A program made the position numbers and the translations under genes. The notes beneath the pieces were generated by a model. It was not told the origin of the DNA and did no database searches. It saw only the letters and a program-made list of their open reading frames with translations. A stretch of DNA of 64,000 nt from Sequoia sempervirens. Taxonomy: Eukaryota > Streptophyta > Pinopsida > Cupressales > Cupressaceae. How positions within the stretch are numbered: the stretch's first letter is position 1; every line of letters begins with the position of its first letter. The DNA is taken from NCBI GenBank assembly GCA_007258455.2, contig VDFB02193867.1, positions 564,942,591-565,006,590 on the forward strand, in the 5' to 3' direction. Shown piece by piece: positions 22,149 through 35,505 of the stretch.

Positions 22149-24520
22149 CTACAACCATACATCAAATGTTCATCAAATGATTGAGTAATTTATGATAAAA
22201 ATAATAAACATATGTTTTAAATTTTTTTTATTTTTAACCATTAATGCGCTTAGATTGACATCAAGGCATTTATAAAATGAATTACAATGTCACATCAATA
22301 GCATAACCATTAATAGCACTAAACACAATGACAGTTAACGTTGCAATTGCAAAGGACTTAATAAAAGGAATTACAATTTCAAATTAATAGCACAACCATT
22401 TATTTTATTACAACTGAATTACAATGTCATATTATTACATAGTACAAATACAAATGTAAGTGCACACACCAAGCTTCTACTAGATCGCTGGTGAAAACGT
22501 AAATGTAATACATGTGTGTGTGAAAATAAATGGGACTTGTTGAGTCAACCATGTGCTCTGAAAATAAATGCTCGAGACTTTCGGGATCAACCATGGTGTC
22601 TGAAAATAAATGCATGGGGAAAGGTGGGCTAATCAAACTGGGGAAATGAGAGCTATGAAGATACAAAATGTACTTCTCCCCTTTGAAAATCAGAGTCATG
22701 CAAAAGATAAGGGGTTGTAAAACTACTCCCATCTTCTACTTGCAACTTCCATGCATTGGGAGAGCACTTATCTCCATTGGAGCTCCTCATCCTGGCTCAA
22801 AACTTGTTTGAGAAGTCAGCTGAACCAAATCAACTTCTTTCCAATTCCACCCATTCTGAACTTGAAGGAACTTGGTCTTTTACTCTATAACTACATAACT
22901 ACAGGCAGGAGAATTTAGAGTATCCCCTATAATGGGGTGATCCCATAATAGTGGTTTACAATTTTTGTCCAAACTGGACATTGAAATAATTTTTTTTAAC
23001 TAAATCTTCACTTTCGGGCACCCATAGCAGCTAAACCATGAAGAATTTGAAGATGATGAAAACTAGAGTTTTGTGACATTTTTTTCTAAAGATTCTAAAT
23101 ATAATTTTTTCAAATTTTTTGGAATCAGATTGCACTTCTTTTTCCATCTCCCTTGAAAACTAGTTTTTTCATAAAACAACATTTTTAAAAGTTACGCTTC
23201 AATCAGATAATGCATAACTTTTTTTTCATGAAGGATAAAATTATAATTCTTTCAAATTTAGATTTGTAACTCTGATATCTAGTGCTTCCACTTGGTTAGA
23301 TAGTTTTTATTGAATATTTTTTCTTTAATCAAGTTTCAAAGTCAAACCAATTACACCCGCATATAACACGACCATATAATGCATAACTTTTTTGTATGTA
23401 TCGAATTCAATTTTTTTTTGTTGGATCAAGGACTTAAATATCTAGTGCACTTATATTTTTCTTTTTTTTTTGACAATCTTCTATTTTTTCACATGTGCAG
23501 AATAGAGAGTTTAATTTTCGATGAAAAACCTACATTCACAAGAAATAAAAAATAAATATAATAATAAAATTAAATTTATTTATAATTACACTTTTTGGGA
23601 AGCTTATAATATGGACTACATATTTACAATTTTTTTTTTTAAATGAATTCATTTGATCCCCCAAAAGGTAAATCAAAATTTATTTTTTATTAGCATTTTG
23701 ATAGGTGCAAAAGAGACTTCGTTATAGGTATGGTTTAAAACTAGCGGGGTTCTATCCAAGGGGGTTTGATCTAAGGTATTTTAATCAAACCCTCTTCAAT
23801 TGGAATGCTTTAAATAAAATTTTTAAAAGCTTAAATCATTATATTTTCTAAAAATATGTGATTTGAACAACAAAAATTAGAATCTCCCAGAAATTGTAAA
23901 CCAGCTTTGTGGGATCACCCAATGCCACATCATCTTCTTCCTGAATCCTATTCCTTATTAACCCTACATTGCTACAAAGTGAAAACCCTTATGACAATTC
24001 AAACATTGCACTCAATAGTAAAACCTTTAGCCTTCAACGAATGATTTCAATTTCAGTTGTGTTCACTATCCTTATTTATGGGCAACAGTGCCGCCAATAG
24101 TGCTACTACTAGCCTGGTCCCTGTGTACACCTCACATGTGTCACGTGTGAGGTTAGGTATAATCATGATTCATCAATCATAATCATGATTCATGCAAACC
24201 AAAAAATATACTTAAATTTTAATCGATTCGTGTAACTTAAGCCTTACATTTATTTAAATGTTTAATTTGATTGACGTCTAGACTTTGACAGCCTCACTAC
24301 ATGCAAAATGTACCTCAAGCTGACAAGTGACAAGCTGTTAATTGTCAAAATTGCCAGTGCCACTCAAAGTTCAAATGATATGAAATCATTACAAATCTTG
24401 TTTCACTAGCCATTTAGTCCTGCATTGGCAACAAATTCTAAACCGTTGATCATTGTAAATCTAATGGTTAAAGGGTAATTCCAGAGGTTTAAGTTTGCAA
24501 GACTAGCACTCTGTGCATTT
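22149..24520 (+). repeat. Macro-repeat unit 1 (interrupted)
   Basis: Collinear with 48172-49754 in the same orientation. Shared landmarks include TTATTTTATTACAACTGAATTACAATGTCA, the block around CCATGCATTGGG, and ATGATATGAAATCATTACAAATC. Without the 987-bp insertion at 22934-23920 the unit is about 1.4 kb. It ends at the left edge of the CACTA element. Frames at 22427-22732 and 48798-49049 correspond to each other only because of this repeat. Confidence 0.85.
22934..23920. mobile_element. 987-bp non-autonomous inverted-repeat transposon
   Basis: The ends form a roughly 30-bp imperfect terminal inverted repeat: left GGGTGATCCC...GGTTTACAATTT, right AAATTGTAAACC...GGGATCACCC, matching at about 26 of 30 positions. 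AAT flanks both ends (22931-22933, 23921-23923). The paralogous unit at about 49240 has the empty site with a single AAT, so the insertion is supported directly. No transposase is encoded and the interior is AT-rich. A 3-bp duplication and G-rich ends suggest PIF/Harbinger, but AAT is not its usual TWA target. Confidence 0.85.
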
Positions 24521-24560
24521 CACTAACTCATTTGATTGCAAAATCCGATGAAAATTTCTA
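24521..24560 (+). repeat. CACTA left terminal inverted repeat
   Basis: CACTA at 24521-24525, preceded by TTT. It shares CACTA, CT, ATTTGA and TTTCTAAC in order with the inward-read right end. Confidence 0.65.
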
Positions 24561-25308
24561 ACGAAAGATGGATAATTAGATGTATTGTTGGGTACTAGTG
24601 ATATTTCATGTGTAATTTTCAATTTTTTTTAGTTTTATCCCTGACGTTCGTTGAAATTTTGATGAACCTATTTTTTCGTCGAAATTGTGACAAACAGTTT
24701 TCGTCAAAATTTTGATGAACATGTGAAGTCAAAATTGAGGCTGACATAAATAAGAAGTGAGCTCAACTATTTATTGCAACAACGTTTTACGATACTTATG
24801 AATTTTCTATACTTATGATAGTTTGTGGAGAACTAAGGATGATTTTCTTGAGAAAAATCATAAAAAATTCAAGAAGCTATCACCAGGTTGAGGGTAGTCA
24901 TTTTCCTTTCCCAGAATTCATTTGTGAAGTCAGATTTGTACTTCCAGGCTTGAAAATCATATTTTAAAGCAACATCTCATCAGATTTCATTTTTAGACTT
25001 GTGCATTTTTAGAGTTGCATTTTCAGATTTTGTTGTGCAAGTTCAATATTCTAATTTTAGGAGTTTAACAGTTGAAAATCATAATAAAATCAAAATTTAA
25101 TAAGTTTTGGAATTAGCATTTTAAAGTGTTTTTTGGGGTCATTAACTTCAGACTATCTTCTCTTTTTGTGGGTGGTTGCATGCCAAATTTTTTGGTGTAA
25201 AATATCAGAATTATTAGATTTTGTTACCTGTATATGAATAAAAATTATTGGAGTGTGAGTTTGATATTTTTTTAAGATCTAAATATTCAAGCTTGGTAAA
25301 GAAAAATC

Positions 25309-28300
25309 ATGTCATATAATATTAGTCTAGAACAAAATGAAGAGACACTGGATAGATTGTGGGCTAGATTGAAAAGAAAGGGTGATGGGAAATGTTATTG
25401 TCCTTGCAATAATTGCAAGAGATTAAAGATGAGATGACTTTTAATCACAACAACTCTGAAACATTGTAGGTAGCATGGTCATGTTGAAGGGGGCATGATT
25501 ATCATCCATTGGTAAGTTGTTCATTATATGTGTTTATATTGATTGAATTTGTAAATATTTATATCATTTTAACATTTTATATATATATATAATCACTTGA
25601 TCATGATCATGGTTTATTTGTGTCTATCATTATTATAAAGGTGGGGCACCCTAGGGCACATGATATGGATTATCATGGTTCAAAGAATGTGGTTTTGCAA
25701 GTGGACGAACATGGAGCTGTGAATATCAAAGATGAAGTTAATGATCCTATGGAAGAAGATGATCATGCGCCATAAAACATAGTTGAAGATGATGGTACAA
25801 ATACATTGATCCATGACACATTTAGTGGCAAAGTTGATTATGATGATTGAGATGACTTTGATGATGTTCATGATTTACCTATACTTGAGAAGGCATACAA
25901 GCCCCTTTATGAAGGCTCCCAAACGAGTCTTCTCTCTGCTATATTGTTGTTGTTGAACTTGAAGGTTATGAATGGTTTATCAAACATAGCAATCTCACAG
26001 ATGTTAAGGTATGTCATATATGTCATCTTTTTTCATCTATTTTAATTGTTGTTAGTTCATCACTAGTAAATAGAGGATGAAATATGTACCATTAATATTC
26101 TTTATATTAACAAATTATTTTTTGTTGTAGATTAATTGGTGAATTTTTGTTACCACCATCAAATATTTTACCTTGCTCATACCGAGATTTATCTGGCATT
26201 ATGAAAGATATCGGAATGGAGTATCAAGCAATAGATGCATGTCCCAATGTTCATATTATATATCATAAACAACATGAATTTGCAACAAAATACCCAGAAT
26301 GTCATATCAATAGATATCAAACAAATCAACAAACAAAAAAGGTGCTTCACAAGCTTCTTCATTATATTCCCATTATTCCATGTATGCAACAATTATTTAG
26401 GTGCAAAATCTTAGCACAATTTATGGATTAACATGCACAAAATAGAAGTGGGGAAGACATTCTTTGACTGCCTGTAGATGGTTCTGCATTTATGGACATG
26501 GAGGAAAAATGGCCACACTTTAAAGAAGAACCTCATAATCTCAGGCTTTTATTAGTAGCAGACGGTGTCAATCCATTTGGAGAGTTGAGATCTATTTACT
26601 CGGTGTGGCATGTTTTTGTTATCAACAATAACATTCCTCCATGGATGTCAATAAAGAGGGAGCACATAATGTTGTTAATGATTGTTCCAAGTATTTTTTT
26701 ACATCAATTTTCTTTAACACAATAGCATCTCATTTGTCTTATTTGTTGCATAATGACATATTTTTTTCATTTAATAGTCATGTACATTAATTTATATATA
26801 TTGCAGTAAAATGGTTATAATAATTATGTAAGGTTTATGTTCATTCAACTAGGTAAGTACCAAGTTAAAGATATGAATGTATATATTGAGCCTCTTATCA
26901 ATGAGTTACTAAAGTTATGAAATGGCGTCACTATGTATGACGTCTCTAGACCAATAGGACAAAGACAATTTCAATTCCATGCAATGCTTGTATGGAAAAT
27001 TCATGATGCCCTAGGGCTAACACATTTTTGTGGTATGTTATAACGTTTGATTGCACATTAACAATATTTAATTTTATGAAGTAGATATCATACATTTTTT
27101 TAAAATAATCTATTCATTATATATAATTATAAAAATTGACATATTTAATCCAATTATATATGATCTTGCAAGTTTTCAAACAAAGGGAAAATTTGCATGT
27201 CCAATTTGTGGTCCAAAGATGAAATCTCGTTGTTCAACAAATTTAGGAAAATAGGTGTTTGATGAGTATAGGCACTTCCTCCACATAAATCATAAGTATC
27301 GAACTATTGAAAAAAAAATTTTCAACAGGAAAAAAGAGACTACATCAAAACCACAAAGAATGGCACCTCGCCTATGGAAGTTGGAATATAATAGAATTAA
27401 TCATCAAGGTTATACATCAGATCAAATTGTTTATTTATCATATATGATATGTTTTGAATTTATATTTTTATATTGTGTTGTGTTTACTCATGCTATAATT
27501 GACAATGATGGTCGTTGTTAATTTGGTTAACTTATATGCTTCATGAAGGTCATCAAGGCATTAATGGTCAGCTTCTATAGGGACTTAAAAGTTATCCCAG
27601 ACAATTTAGTACGTTTCCCTACTATAAATAGCTACAAATTGTGCATTTTTTTGATACAATGCATATAAGAAAGAATATAACAAAAATGTTATGGAAAATA
27701 TTGGATGGAAGACATGACAAAGAAAAAATTGTCAAAATTTGTAGTGACATTCATGAAGCCAATCATGTAATGAAAAATGTCGTTCAATTAAATAGTGATG
27801 GAGACCAAATTAATATAAGTTCCCTTCCTTGGTTATTAATGGAGCATCAAAGCAATGCTATAAAAGAAGTCATACAAAAAATTCAATTTTCCACAGGATT
27901 TGCTGCGAACATAAACAATATAATAACAAAGAAAGGTGAATTTGGGTCAGGGATGAAAATGCATGATTAGCATACCTTCATTAAGGTAATTATTCTGGTA
28001 TATTATATACACTTGTATAATGCATGTACTTTTCAGTGTATTATATTTACTACTTTTAGAAAAATAATGAAAAGATCATTTTATAATTGTTGGAGTACAT
28101 TCTACCTCTATCTCTCCCAGACAACTTCGACAACAATGTCAAGCAAGTTATATATGATCTTGGAAAATACATGAGGTAAGTAGCGATATTTGTTCAATTC
28201 GTTGTATAGATCTTATAATTTCCATTTGTTTTACTTGTTATGTAATATACTATATATTTTTGTTAAATCTCGTTAATATATTTGTGCCTTGAATCACTTG

Positions 28301-29977
28301 TAGATGACTGTCATCTAAAGAAATCCATAAAGAAGATATAAATTATTGGAAGAGAAAAATTCTTCGTCTAATGTGTGAAATGAAAAGTGTCTACCTTTGA
28401 AATTTTTCAATGCACAAGAACACTACCTCATACACCAAGTTGAGGAGATTGAATTGTGTGGACCTATACACACAAGGTCAATGTGGATGGTTGAGAGGCA
28501 CTTGAAATTTTTGAAGGCTTTGGTTAGACAAAGAGTACATCCTGAGGGTTCTATGGTGGAGGGATATATGGTATACCAGACCATGGTGTACATAAGTGAA
28601 TATTTTCCTAAGTTTTCAACAAAGATCCATGTAGATCACATTTGGGATCCCAACTCCATTAACAAATTTGAAGGGGAGTACCTGATGGGGAAAGGTAGAT
28701 TGAGGAAAGTGAGGTAATTATAAGATGGTCATGGAGATTAATTGGAATAAATTTTACATATGGTTTTTATGTATATTGAACCTATTTAATTATTAATCTT
28801 CAATATGCATCAATTATAAATTAAGGTCGTATACCATGGTATTTAACCAATTATATGTCATTTGTGAATTTTAATTTTTTTTGATACAGTTGGCCAAGAG
28901 TGGGATGCACTTTATTTGTATATCGCAAACAATCTTGATTGGATGACGGTATGGATTGAATGATGTCAACAATTTGGTTGCACATTAACATGGGAAGGTG
29001 TGGCTTCATTGGTTAAAGCTTATCATAATGGAGATTCCAATGTTACACAAAGGGAAATTGATTTAGCATATGGTTTAAGAGATAAATAGGTACATATAAA
29101 TATATTAATCACCCATATTATTTAATTATTTTCAATTATATTGATGTATATATATGTTGAGACTGTTTTCTTTGCATACATTCAACCAAGAATAAATATG
29201 TTTATCAACCGACGATATTGCAATACTTTTTACATGTTCGACATATTGCAGGTGAAACACCACAAGGCTATGTGGTGCAATGGTTGTAAATTTCAAATCA
29301 AAAAGTTGGATGACACGAAGAAAACTTGTGATTCTGGTATAATTGCAGTCTTTTAGGTGACTAATGTTTCATCTAGAAGTGACATACGTCCAAAAGTCTC
29401 AGAAAATTGATACTATGAGATTTTGGATGATATAATTGAGTATGACTTTAAGTCCTTCAGATTAATTTTGTTCATCGTCCTATGGTACAGGCTAGGATTG
29501 AATGAAAATGATCCTAAGAGAACTGTTATTGAACATGATAATGGATTTACCATGGTTAATACAAGGTCAATCAAGCGAGCTGGAAATGAGCCTTATGTTC
29601 TTCCAAGCCAATGTGAGCAGGTATTTTACTCATATGTTCCAGGTAAACTGGGTTGGTCATTTTTTGTTAGACATGATCCAAGAGGAAGGCCGATAAAGTA
29701 TAATGTGGTGGAAGAAGAAGATACCGAAGATGTAGAAGATGATGTAGATGATGATCAAGATCAATAGTTAGTTGATGATGTCCTCGAGGAAGATGTTGAA
29801 GAGGAGGAACTAGAACCTGATAATGTAGGAGTTAATGTTCATGAAGATGATTTCCGTGTGGATGATGACAATATCGAAACTGATATCAATGATTATGATG
29901 ATGATATGACCAATTTTTACAATGTCAAATCTTGATCGGATGATACAGACAAAGAGTTGGATGAAGAAGATCAATGA
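25309..29977 (+). pseudogene. TNP2-like CACTA transposase
   Basis: A multi-exon gene from an ATG at 25309. Exon 1 (to 25511, donor GTAAGT) encodes a transposase-associated Cys-rich domain (CYCPCNNCK). Exon 2 is 25641-26008, with the acidic linker and LLLLNLKVMNGLSN. Exon 3, from 26131, holds the TNP2 core with VADGVNPFGE and VINNNIPPWM. Later exons hold the FACPICGP segment (about 27195) and HFFDTMHIRKNITKML (about 27640). They also include a DUF4218 block, LCGPIHTRSMWMVERHLK (28460), and a DUF4216 block with SQCEQVFYS (about 29620). The end is an acidic Asp/Glu tail. Intron edges fit GT-AG. In-frame stops occur, for example TGA near 25438, TAA near 26429 and TAG in the tail at 29765, so this copy is probably dead. 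Confidence 0.85.
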
Positions 29978-31021
29978 CATTGAAATGTATGAGTTATGCG
30001 ATTATATTATCTATTTGATATTAATTTCTTGATAGAATTATATTTGACTTACGTGGTTACGTAATTAATTCATGATGTTTTTAATTTTTATGCCATTACA
30101 TAATTAATTTAATGATGTACTTTTTAATGTTTGAAAGGTCAAAAAATTAAAACATTTCAATAGTGATGTTAACAACCTTGAAATTAGTGTGTTTTATGTT
30201 TCATGTGATCGTAAAATATTAAAAAGTGAGTTGTAGAGGTGGTTGTTAAGCGGTTGAGGTGTAAAGGCCTTCAAAAGGCATAAAGTGATCATTGTAATGG
30301 TTGTTGATGGTTGAGGATTTAAAATACAAGTTCTTGACATTCAAAAATTGTGTTTTTCTTCAAAATTTCTGTATTTTTCCTGTTATGCAACAATGTACAG
30401 TCACATGTAGCCATATTTTGATGTGAAATCAATTCCATGTTGTGAAGATATGTGTTAGCTTTGATTTGAATCTAATTTGAGGGCTTAAGGCATTGATTTG
30501 AGTTAGAAAGCTTCATTTCTTTGCATACAACCTGGTTACCCTATTTTTGAGGGTTTTGCAGTCCAAACATGCTATAAAGGGGCTTTTACAATTTTTGTGA
30601 TTACTGTAGCTTGTGTAAGAGGTCCCATGGATATTGTTGTAATTGTAGGATGCATGAATAGCGCATAGGATGCATAAATATGTATGTATTTGTATTTTTA
30701 AATGTAAATGTAAATGCAATTACTGGATGCTCTCCTAGAACAATAAATGCAGCATATCATTAAAGAAATCTATATTTATGTATATAAATATGTATTTCTA
30801 AATGTAAGTGTAAATGAAAAGAGCATATGGTTTTGTAGTGTTATAGACACAACATATCCATAAATTAATGTAATTGAAATTCTAAAGTCTTCAACACATA
30901 TAATATGAAATTGATCAAACTATTAAACTACATGAGAAATAAATGAAAACAGTAAATGCATATGTATGTGTATTTGTAAATGTAAGTGTAAAATAAATAA
31001 GAATAATAAAAATTATAAAAT
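29978..31021. other. AT-rich DNA after the transposase
   Basis: No gene seen. It contains scattered AAATGTAAATGTAAATGC and TATGTATTTGTA phrases (about 30675-31000) that look like a decayed short-period repeat. Expected CACTA subterminal motifs are absent, so the element does not end here. Confidence 0.5.
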
Positions 31022-31530
31022 AATACAAGGGGAGACCAATGCCTTATTGGGTATATGGAGTCTAATGAATATCTGCAAATGTGGATTTCAATAATGGCAA
31101 TAATTCAAGCTGCCAGGCACAAAAATTGTTTACAACTTGTATAAACGTGCAAGTGAATAATTGAAAAACTCTTCTTGAGATAGAATGGAAATTCTAGTTA
31201 TGTGATTCTTCTTAATAATCCAACTAACACTTCCCAATTGCTGTGATTGATTAAAATATTTTAATCCCTACTTGAGAGAATTGAATAACCAGATCACACA
31301 TTTATAGAAAATTTACAATGATAAATTGAGTATAAACTTATTATATCCATTTAAAAAATAGAGAAGCATCAGAATGGAGACAATCAAATAATTGCATAAA
31401 TTTAACAATAGCTGATACCAAAATCTTAATCCATAACTTAGATATCTTCATTTACTCCATCAAAATACATGCATCTGAGTCTCTGTAAATGAAAGCATTT
31501 TGCTAGAAAGCTATCTATTGAATATCTACT
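31022..31530 (+). repeat. Direct repeat A, partner of 43891-44345
   Basis: Starts GGAGACCAATGCCTTATTGGGTAT and aligns over about 500 bp to 43891-44345 in the same orientation, with shared pieces ACAACTTGTATAAACRTGCA and TTGAGAGAA. The copies are clearly diverged. They could be old LTRs or a duplicated noncoding block; no PBS or PPT was found. Confidence 0.6.
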
Positions 31531-31641
31531 AATGCCAATATCTGTTGCATTACAATGGAATAGATATAAATATATCAAAACTTGGAAGGTACACGTCCCT
31601 TCACAAATGTTCTATTTTATTAAACTAATTAAAACAAGAGA

Positions 31642-34613
31642 TTAGGCTCTATTTAGCCATAGATGAACATTTGATAAATGATCTAGATAATCATGCTGTT
31701 CATGAGTATCGACATCTCCTAATGCATTCCTGGCTGATATTTCCACCTCTATCATCCTTTCGTTGTGCTCGCAACTCTTGTCCAATGTCGAATCTTTCCC
31801 TGTAGCATTTTCTAGAATTCGTTCCAGCATCAATTCACATTCTTCGATCCACTTGGCTTTCTCTTTCAACTTTTCTCCATCTTCAAATATTGTAGGAAAT
31901 CCCATATTTGTAACATCAACTAACCCCTTTGAATCTTCTCGCAGTTCCTCATAATATTTCTTGTGTCTCTTTATAATTTGGTAACCCATACCGATGGCCA
32001 CACTGTCAGGAACATCTCTTTCATTTAATTCTCAGAAATTTTCTTCAATCCTTCCATCAATTCTCTTGTGTTCCTACCCTGTAACATGGTTATTTGAATA
32101 TGCTCCCCATAGCTTATTCAACCAAATCATTAAGTTGGCTTGCCTTTTTCTGATTATTGCAGTGAGTGTATCATATTTACCTTGTGAATATGTAGTTGAC
32201 TCCTCTGAATGATCTTTTACCTCATGTGAGCTTTCAACATGTGTTATTAATTTAGGAGGTCGCATTGTGACTCCTAGCATGTCCTTCAAACAATCATTTT
32301 CTCTCATGATATTTTAATTATTCATTTTGTACATTTCTTTTTCTTTTATCAACATTTGTATTTGGGCTTTATTCAATTTTTCCACATTAATCCCAATGTT
32401 TGTAGTCACCATAGGATCTACCTCTCCAACCTTCAGAGTCATGACATGTCCAAATGCTTTCTCAGTATCAATCACCACTGAATTTCTATGAGGTGGATAC
32501 AAGGCCCATATCAGGAGTGATCCTTCATTCGGGTTATATTTGGATCCAACATATATTTCTATCACCCCCTCTAGACTAAGCTTGTGTTTGGCACTATTAT
32601 CCTTTATGAAGCTATCAAATACCAATGCATAATTCAAATCGAGCCCTAGAAAGATCATAACTCCAGCATCCTCTAACATTTTCCTTCCTTTTTTGGGGGT
32701 CATATTAGCTATTTCTCTATCCATAATTAATTTCAAATTATTTAGTAGCTGCTCCTCATTGCTTGGTGTAATATTATCAACTGTCTCCCTTATCTCCTTG
32801 CCCTTTTGCTTATACAATAAAGATCTGAATTATGAAAAATTCACAAATTCATTGTCTACTACAAATGACCTATATGCCATCTATCTGGTGTCTATATCTT
32901 GGCTCTCTTCAACACTTAGTTCTCTAGGAGGGCAGTTGTAATCTTGAGTTTTTAATCTAGAAATCCTACTGGGTAGGTCTCGTGGCATATCTTCTCCAGT
33001 TTCCTCATCTCTAGAAAAAGGGAACCCTGTATCCGACAACCCTTGGTTGTATTCCTCCACCACTCTCTCTACTTTCTCTGCCTCCAAATTTCTAATCATG
33101 TCATCAAACTGATAAGGCACATGATCATATCATCCAAAGTTTATCTTTTGTTTGGCAGAATTGATATATCCCTCTAGATCAAAACCTTCTCTTGGTGGAC
33201 CCTTATTCATATTATACTACATTAATTTTTCAAGGATCAAATCATATCCTTCCTTTGCAAGCATAGTAAAATCACCAAAGCACATAGTGCTAGGCATAAA
33301 TGCCTATTTTCCAAATGAAACAAAATTCATGAAACTAGAAAATCCATTTGTCTTCCAATTCCCAAATATGCAATCCTATTCGAGACTATTTTAGGAAAAA
33401 TGAATGGAGAATCCTCAAAACCAAACACCCTTACCATAGTAGCATCTTCCAAGCAATACCAGTCTCCCCAATTGTGATCAATTGGTCCATTAAAGTCCTT
33501 AGGTCTAAGGAAGCATTTTATTTCATTAGAAAATGAGTGCACATAAGGATGATTGTAGAATTCATATACTGACTTTACAAAATATTCTTCAAAATACAAG
33601 AAACTGGAATTAATAAACCTACTATCCCAAATGATAGTCCACAATTGAATGGGTAACAATTTTCCCTCTTTATCAAACTGTGAAACCTTCAACTTTTTTG
33701 GCCAAATCCCTAACTCTTGTCCGAAGTACAATACTGGATGCATTAAAAGAGAATAATGCCTAAGGTGCAAAATAGGGGATTTATTCTTGATTGCTACCAA
33801 TGCTAAGTTGAGCTCCTTGGAGAAAAATGAAGCATAGTCAAATAACCTAGAATTATGACATTGAATGTCAGTTGCAATTACCATGGGAACAATGGACATA
33901 TACTCAGGAATTTCCATACCCAACACTTGTCCTACCGAGAAATAGGTATATCTCATATAGGGCTCGAATAAGTCCACATGGAATGGAGGCCCATCACCAT
34001 CGTCAAGTGGGATAGTTTTACCATCTTGTTTAATTCTATGTAAGGGAATTCTCCAACCCTTGTAAGTGGTGTCCATTCTCCAAAACTCCTTTTCCAACTC
34101 TCAATTCACAATTTTCTCATTACACCACCCTTCCAACTTAAAAACCTCACATATTGAAGCCTTTGATATGTATACGAATGGTTTCCCATATGGTCTACAT
34201 ATGGCCTTAAGTTTTGAGTCATAGTGGGTGGCCAACAATTTTACCAGCTCTATATTGACAAACACATTAGGGAAAACCATTTTTCCCAAATTTAGACGAC
34301 ACGAATTACAAATTGGCTCAAAATGATCTCTTTGTTGAAAGTGGAATCTAAAAAATTCATAGCCTCTTATTGGGGTCCAAATATCTCCTATGTGCTTGCA
34401 CTTGTCATCCAATTTATCCACTTCTGCCCTTAGTTGCACAAACTGCCTACGTCTGGAACCAAAGCTAGGAAATTGGTCAATTAAATCCTGATTCAGCTTT
34501 CGTTCAACACCCTCCAGCTCAATTCCAGACTCAACTTTCCACTTCTTACTCTTAGGGTGATTGCTCTCACTTTGTTTTCTACCTTTCAACTTCCCTGAGC
34601 TGGCGCCTTCCAT
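31642..34613 (-). pseudogene. Decayed ~990-codon ORF of unidentified family (locus 2)
   Basis: The ATG is at 34613. The frame runs to 33327 broken only by a TGA at 34101, shifts once near 33330, then runs in a second single frame from 33120 to 31642 with several stops (32881, about 32840, 32314, 32074 and one near 32030). The N-terminus is basic (KLKGRKQS), followed by a CNSC pair, a SKASICEVFKLEG block, a long aromatic-rich middle (FDYASFFSKELNLALV, LRHYSLLMHPVLYFGQ, WTIIWDSRF) and an acidic/charged C-terminus. I do not recognise a domain. It is intronless as far as seen, lies inside the CACTA element in the opposite direction to the transposase, and resembles locus 1 (18048-21303) in block order. 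Confidence 0.6.
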
Positions 34614-34984
34614 ATTACTTGCTTAAAATTGTAGAAATGAAAAAGTTAAAATGTAGAGGACTTACTAGTTTTGATTGAGGTCTTTCAACTGAAACAATTC
34701 TCTGGCCCTTTGTTTGTCTCCTCGTTTCCTTCGTTATCAATTCACAATAATGTTCATTTTTCAATTATTTCCTTTCAATTTATGAAATTACTTGTACTTC
34801 ATGACATCATTAATGTTTTAACTCTAGGCACAAATGTAACATATTTTCAAATTCCTTACTGTCACATCAAATGAATTGGTCAACAAGACACTATCAAAAT
34901 TTGGTCGAACTATACATTAGACCCCAATCAACGTTCATTAAATGCTCTACTGATCAGGGTAACACTCTACACATTTGACCGATG

Positions 34985-35505
34985 TTAACATTTGTCCTGT
35001 ATACATCGCCAAGAGTCACCCCGACAATCATTTTGGTTCATTTGTTTCTTCATCAGCCTGACTTTTAGTATTTCTAACACATTTATTTTTTCCTCTGATG
35101 TTATAAGTCTTGCCCATAACTTTTCTTTTGGTCTTGAATATGTCACCATAACTCCTACTGATATCCTCCTATCGGTGTAACTTAGCGGGTCAGGTGAACA
35201 TTCAGGATTTACACTGATGGCACATGTCTCGCCAATATATTCCCAGTGCTCTTGTTGGTGAAATAAATGATGGTCTCTCTGATGAAACTTCATCAGTGAG
35301 ACTCTTGGAAATGACCACCAAAGCCAACCCATCGGTGAGAGATCAATCATCGACACAGGATAGAAAACTCACTCTAATAGTTCATGTCTTGCCGATGACT
35401 TCCATCAATAAGATAGATCCAATGTCACACCGATATGACCTCTTAAGATGGATTATACTTAAGATAAGGTTTTCTTTAGGCAATCAACGAGTGCAAAATC
35501 ACTGA
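34985..35505. repeat. Motif-rich block, partly inverted copy of 47381-47746
   Basis: 35270-35445 is the reverse complement of the unit at about 47577-47746, sharing GACCACCAAAGCCAACCCAT and GTCTTGCCGATGACTTCCAT. The block contains several YCGGYRAGAC-type motifs. No gene seen; open frames on both strands are by-products. Confidence 0.8.

Noticed and set aside
22427..22732. Related minus-strand ORFs at 22427-22732 and 48798-49049
   Set aside because: Their similarity comes from the macro-repeat; no motifs, and the two frames diverge in length and content.
24593..24600. TACTAGTG and a GTAGTG at about 30835 as alternative CACTA ends
   Set aside because: No matching inverted partner, no duplication and no empty site; 24521 and 48151 satisfy all three.
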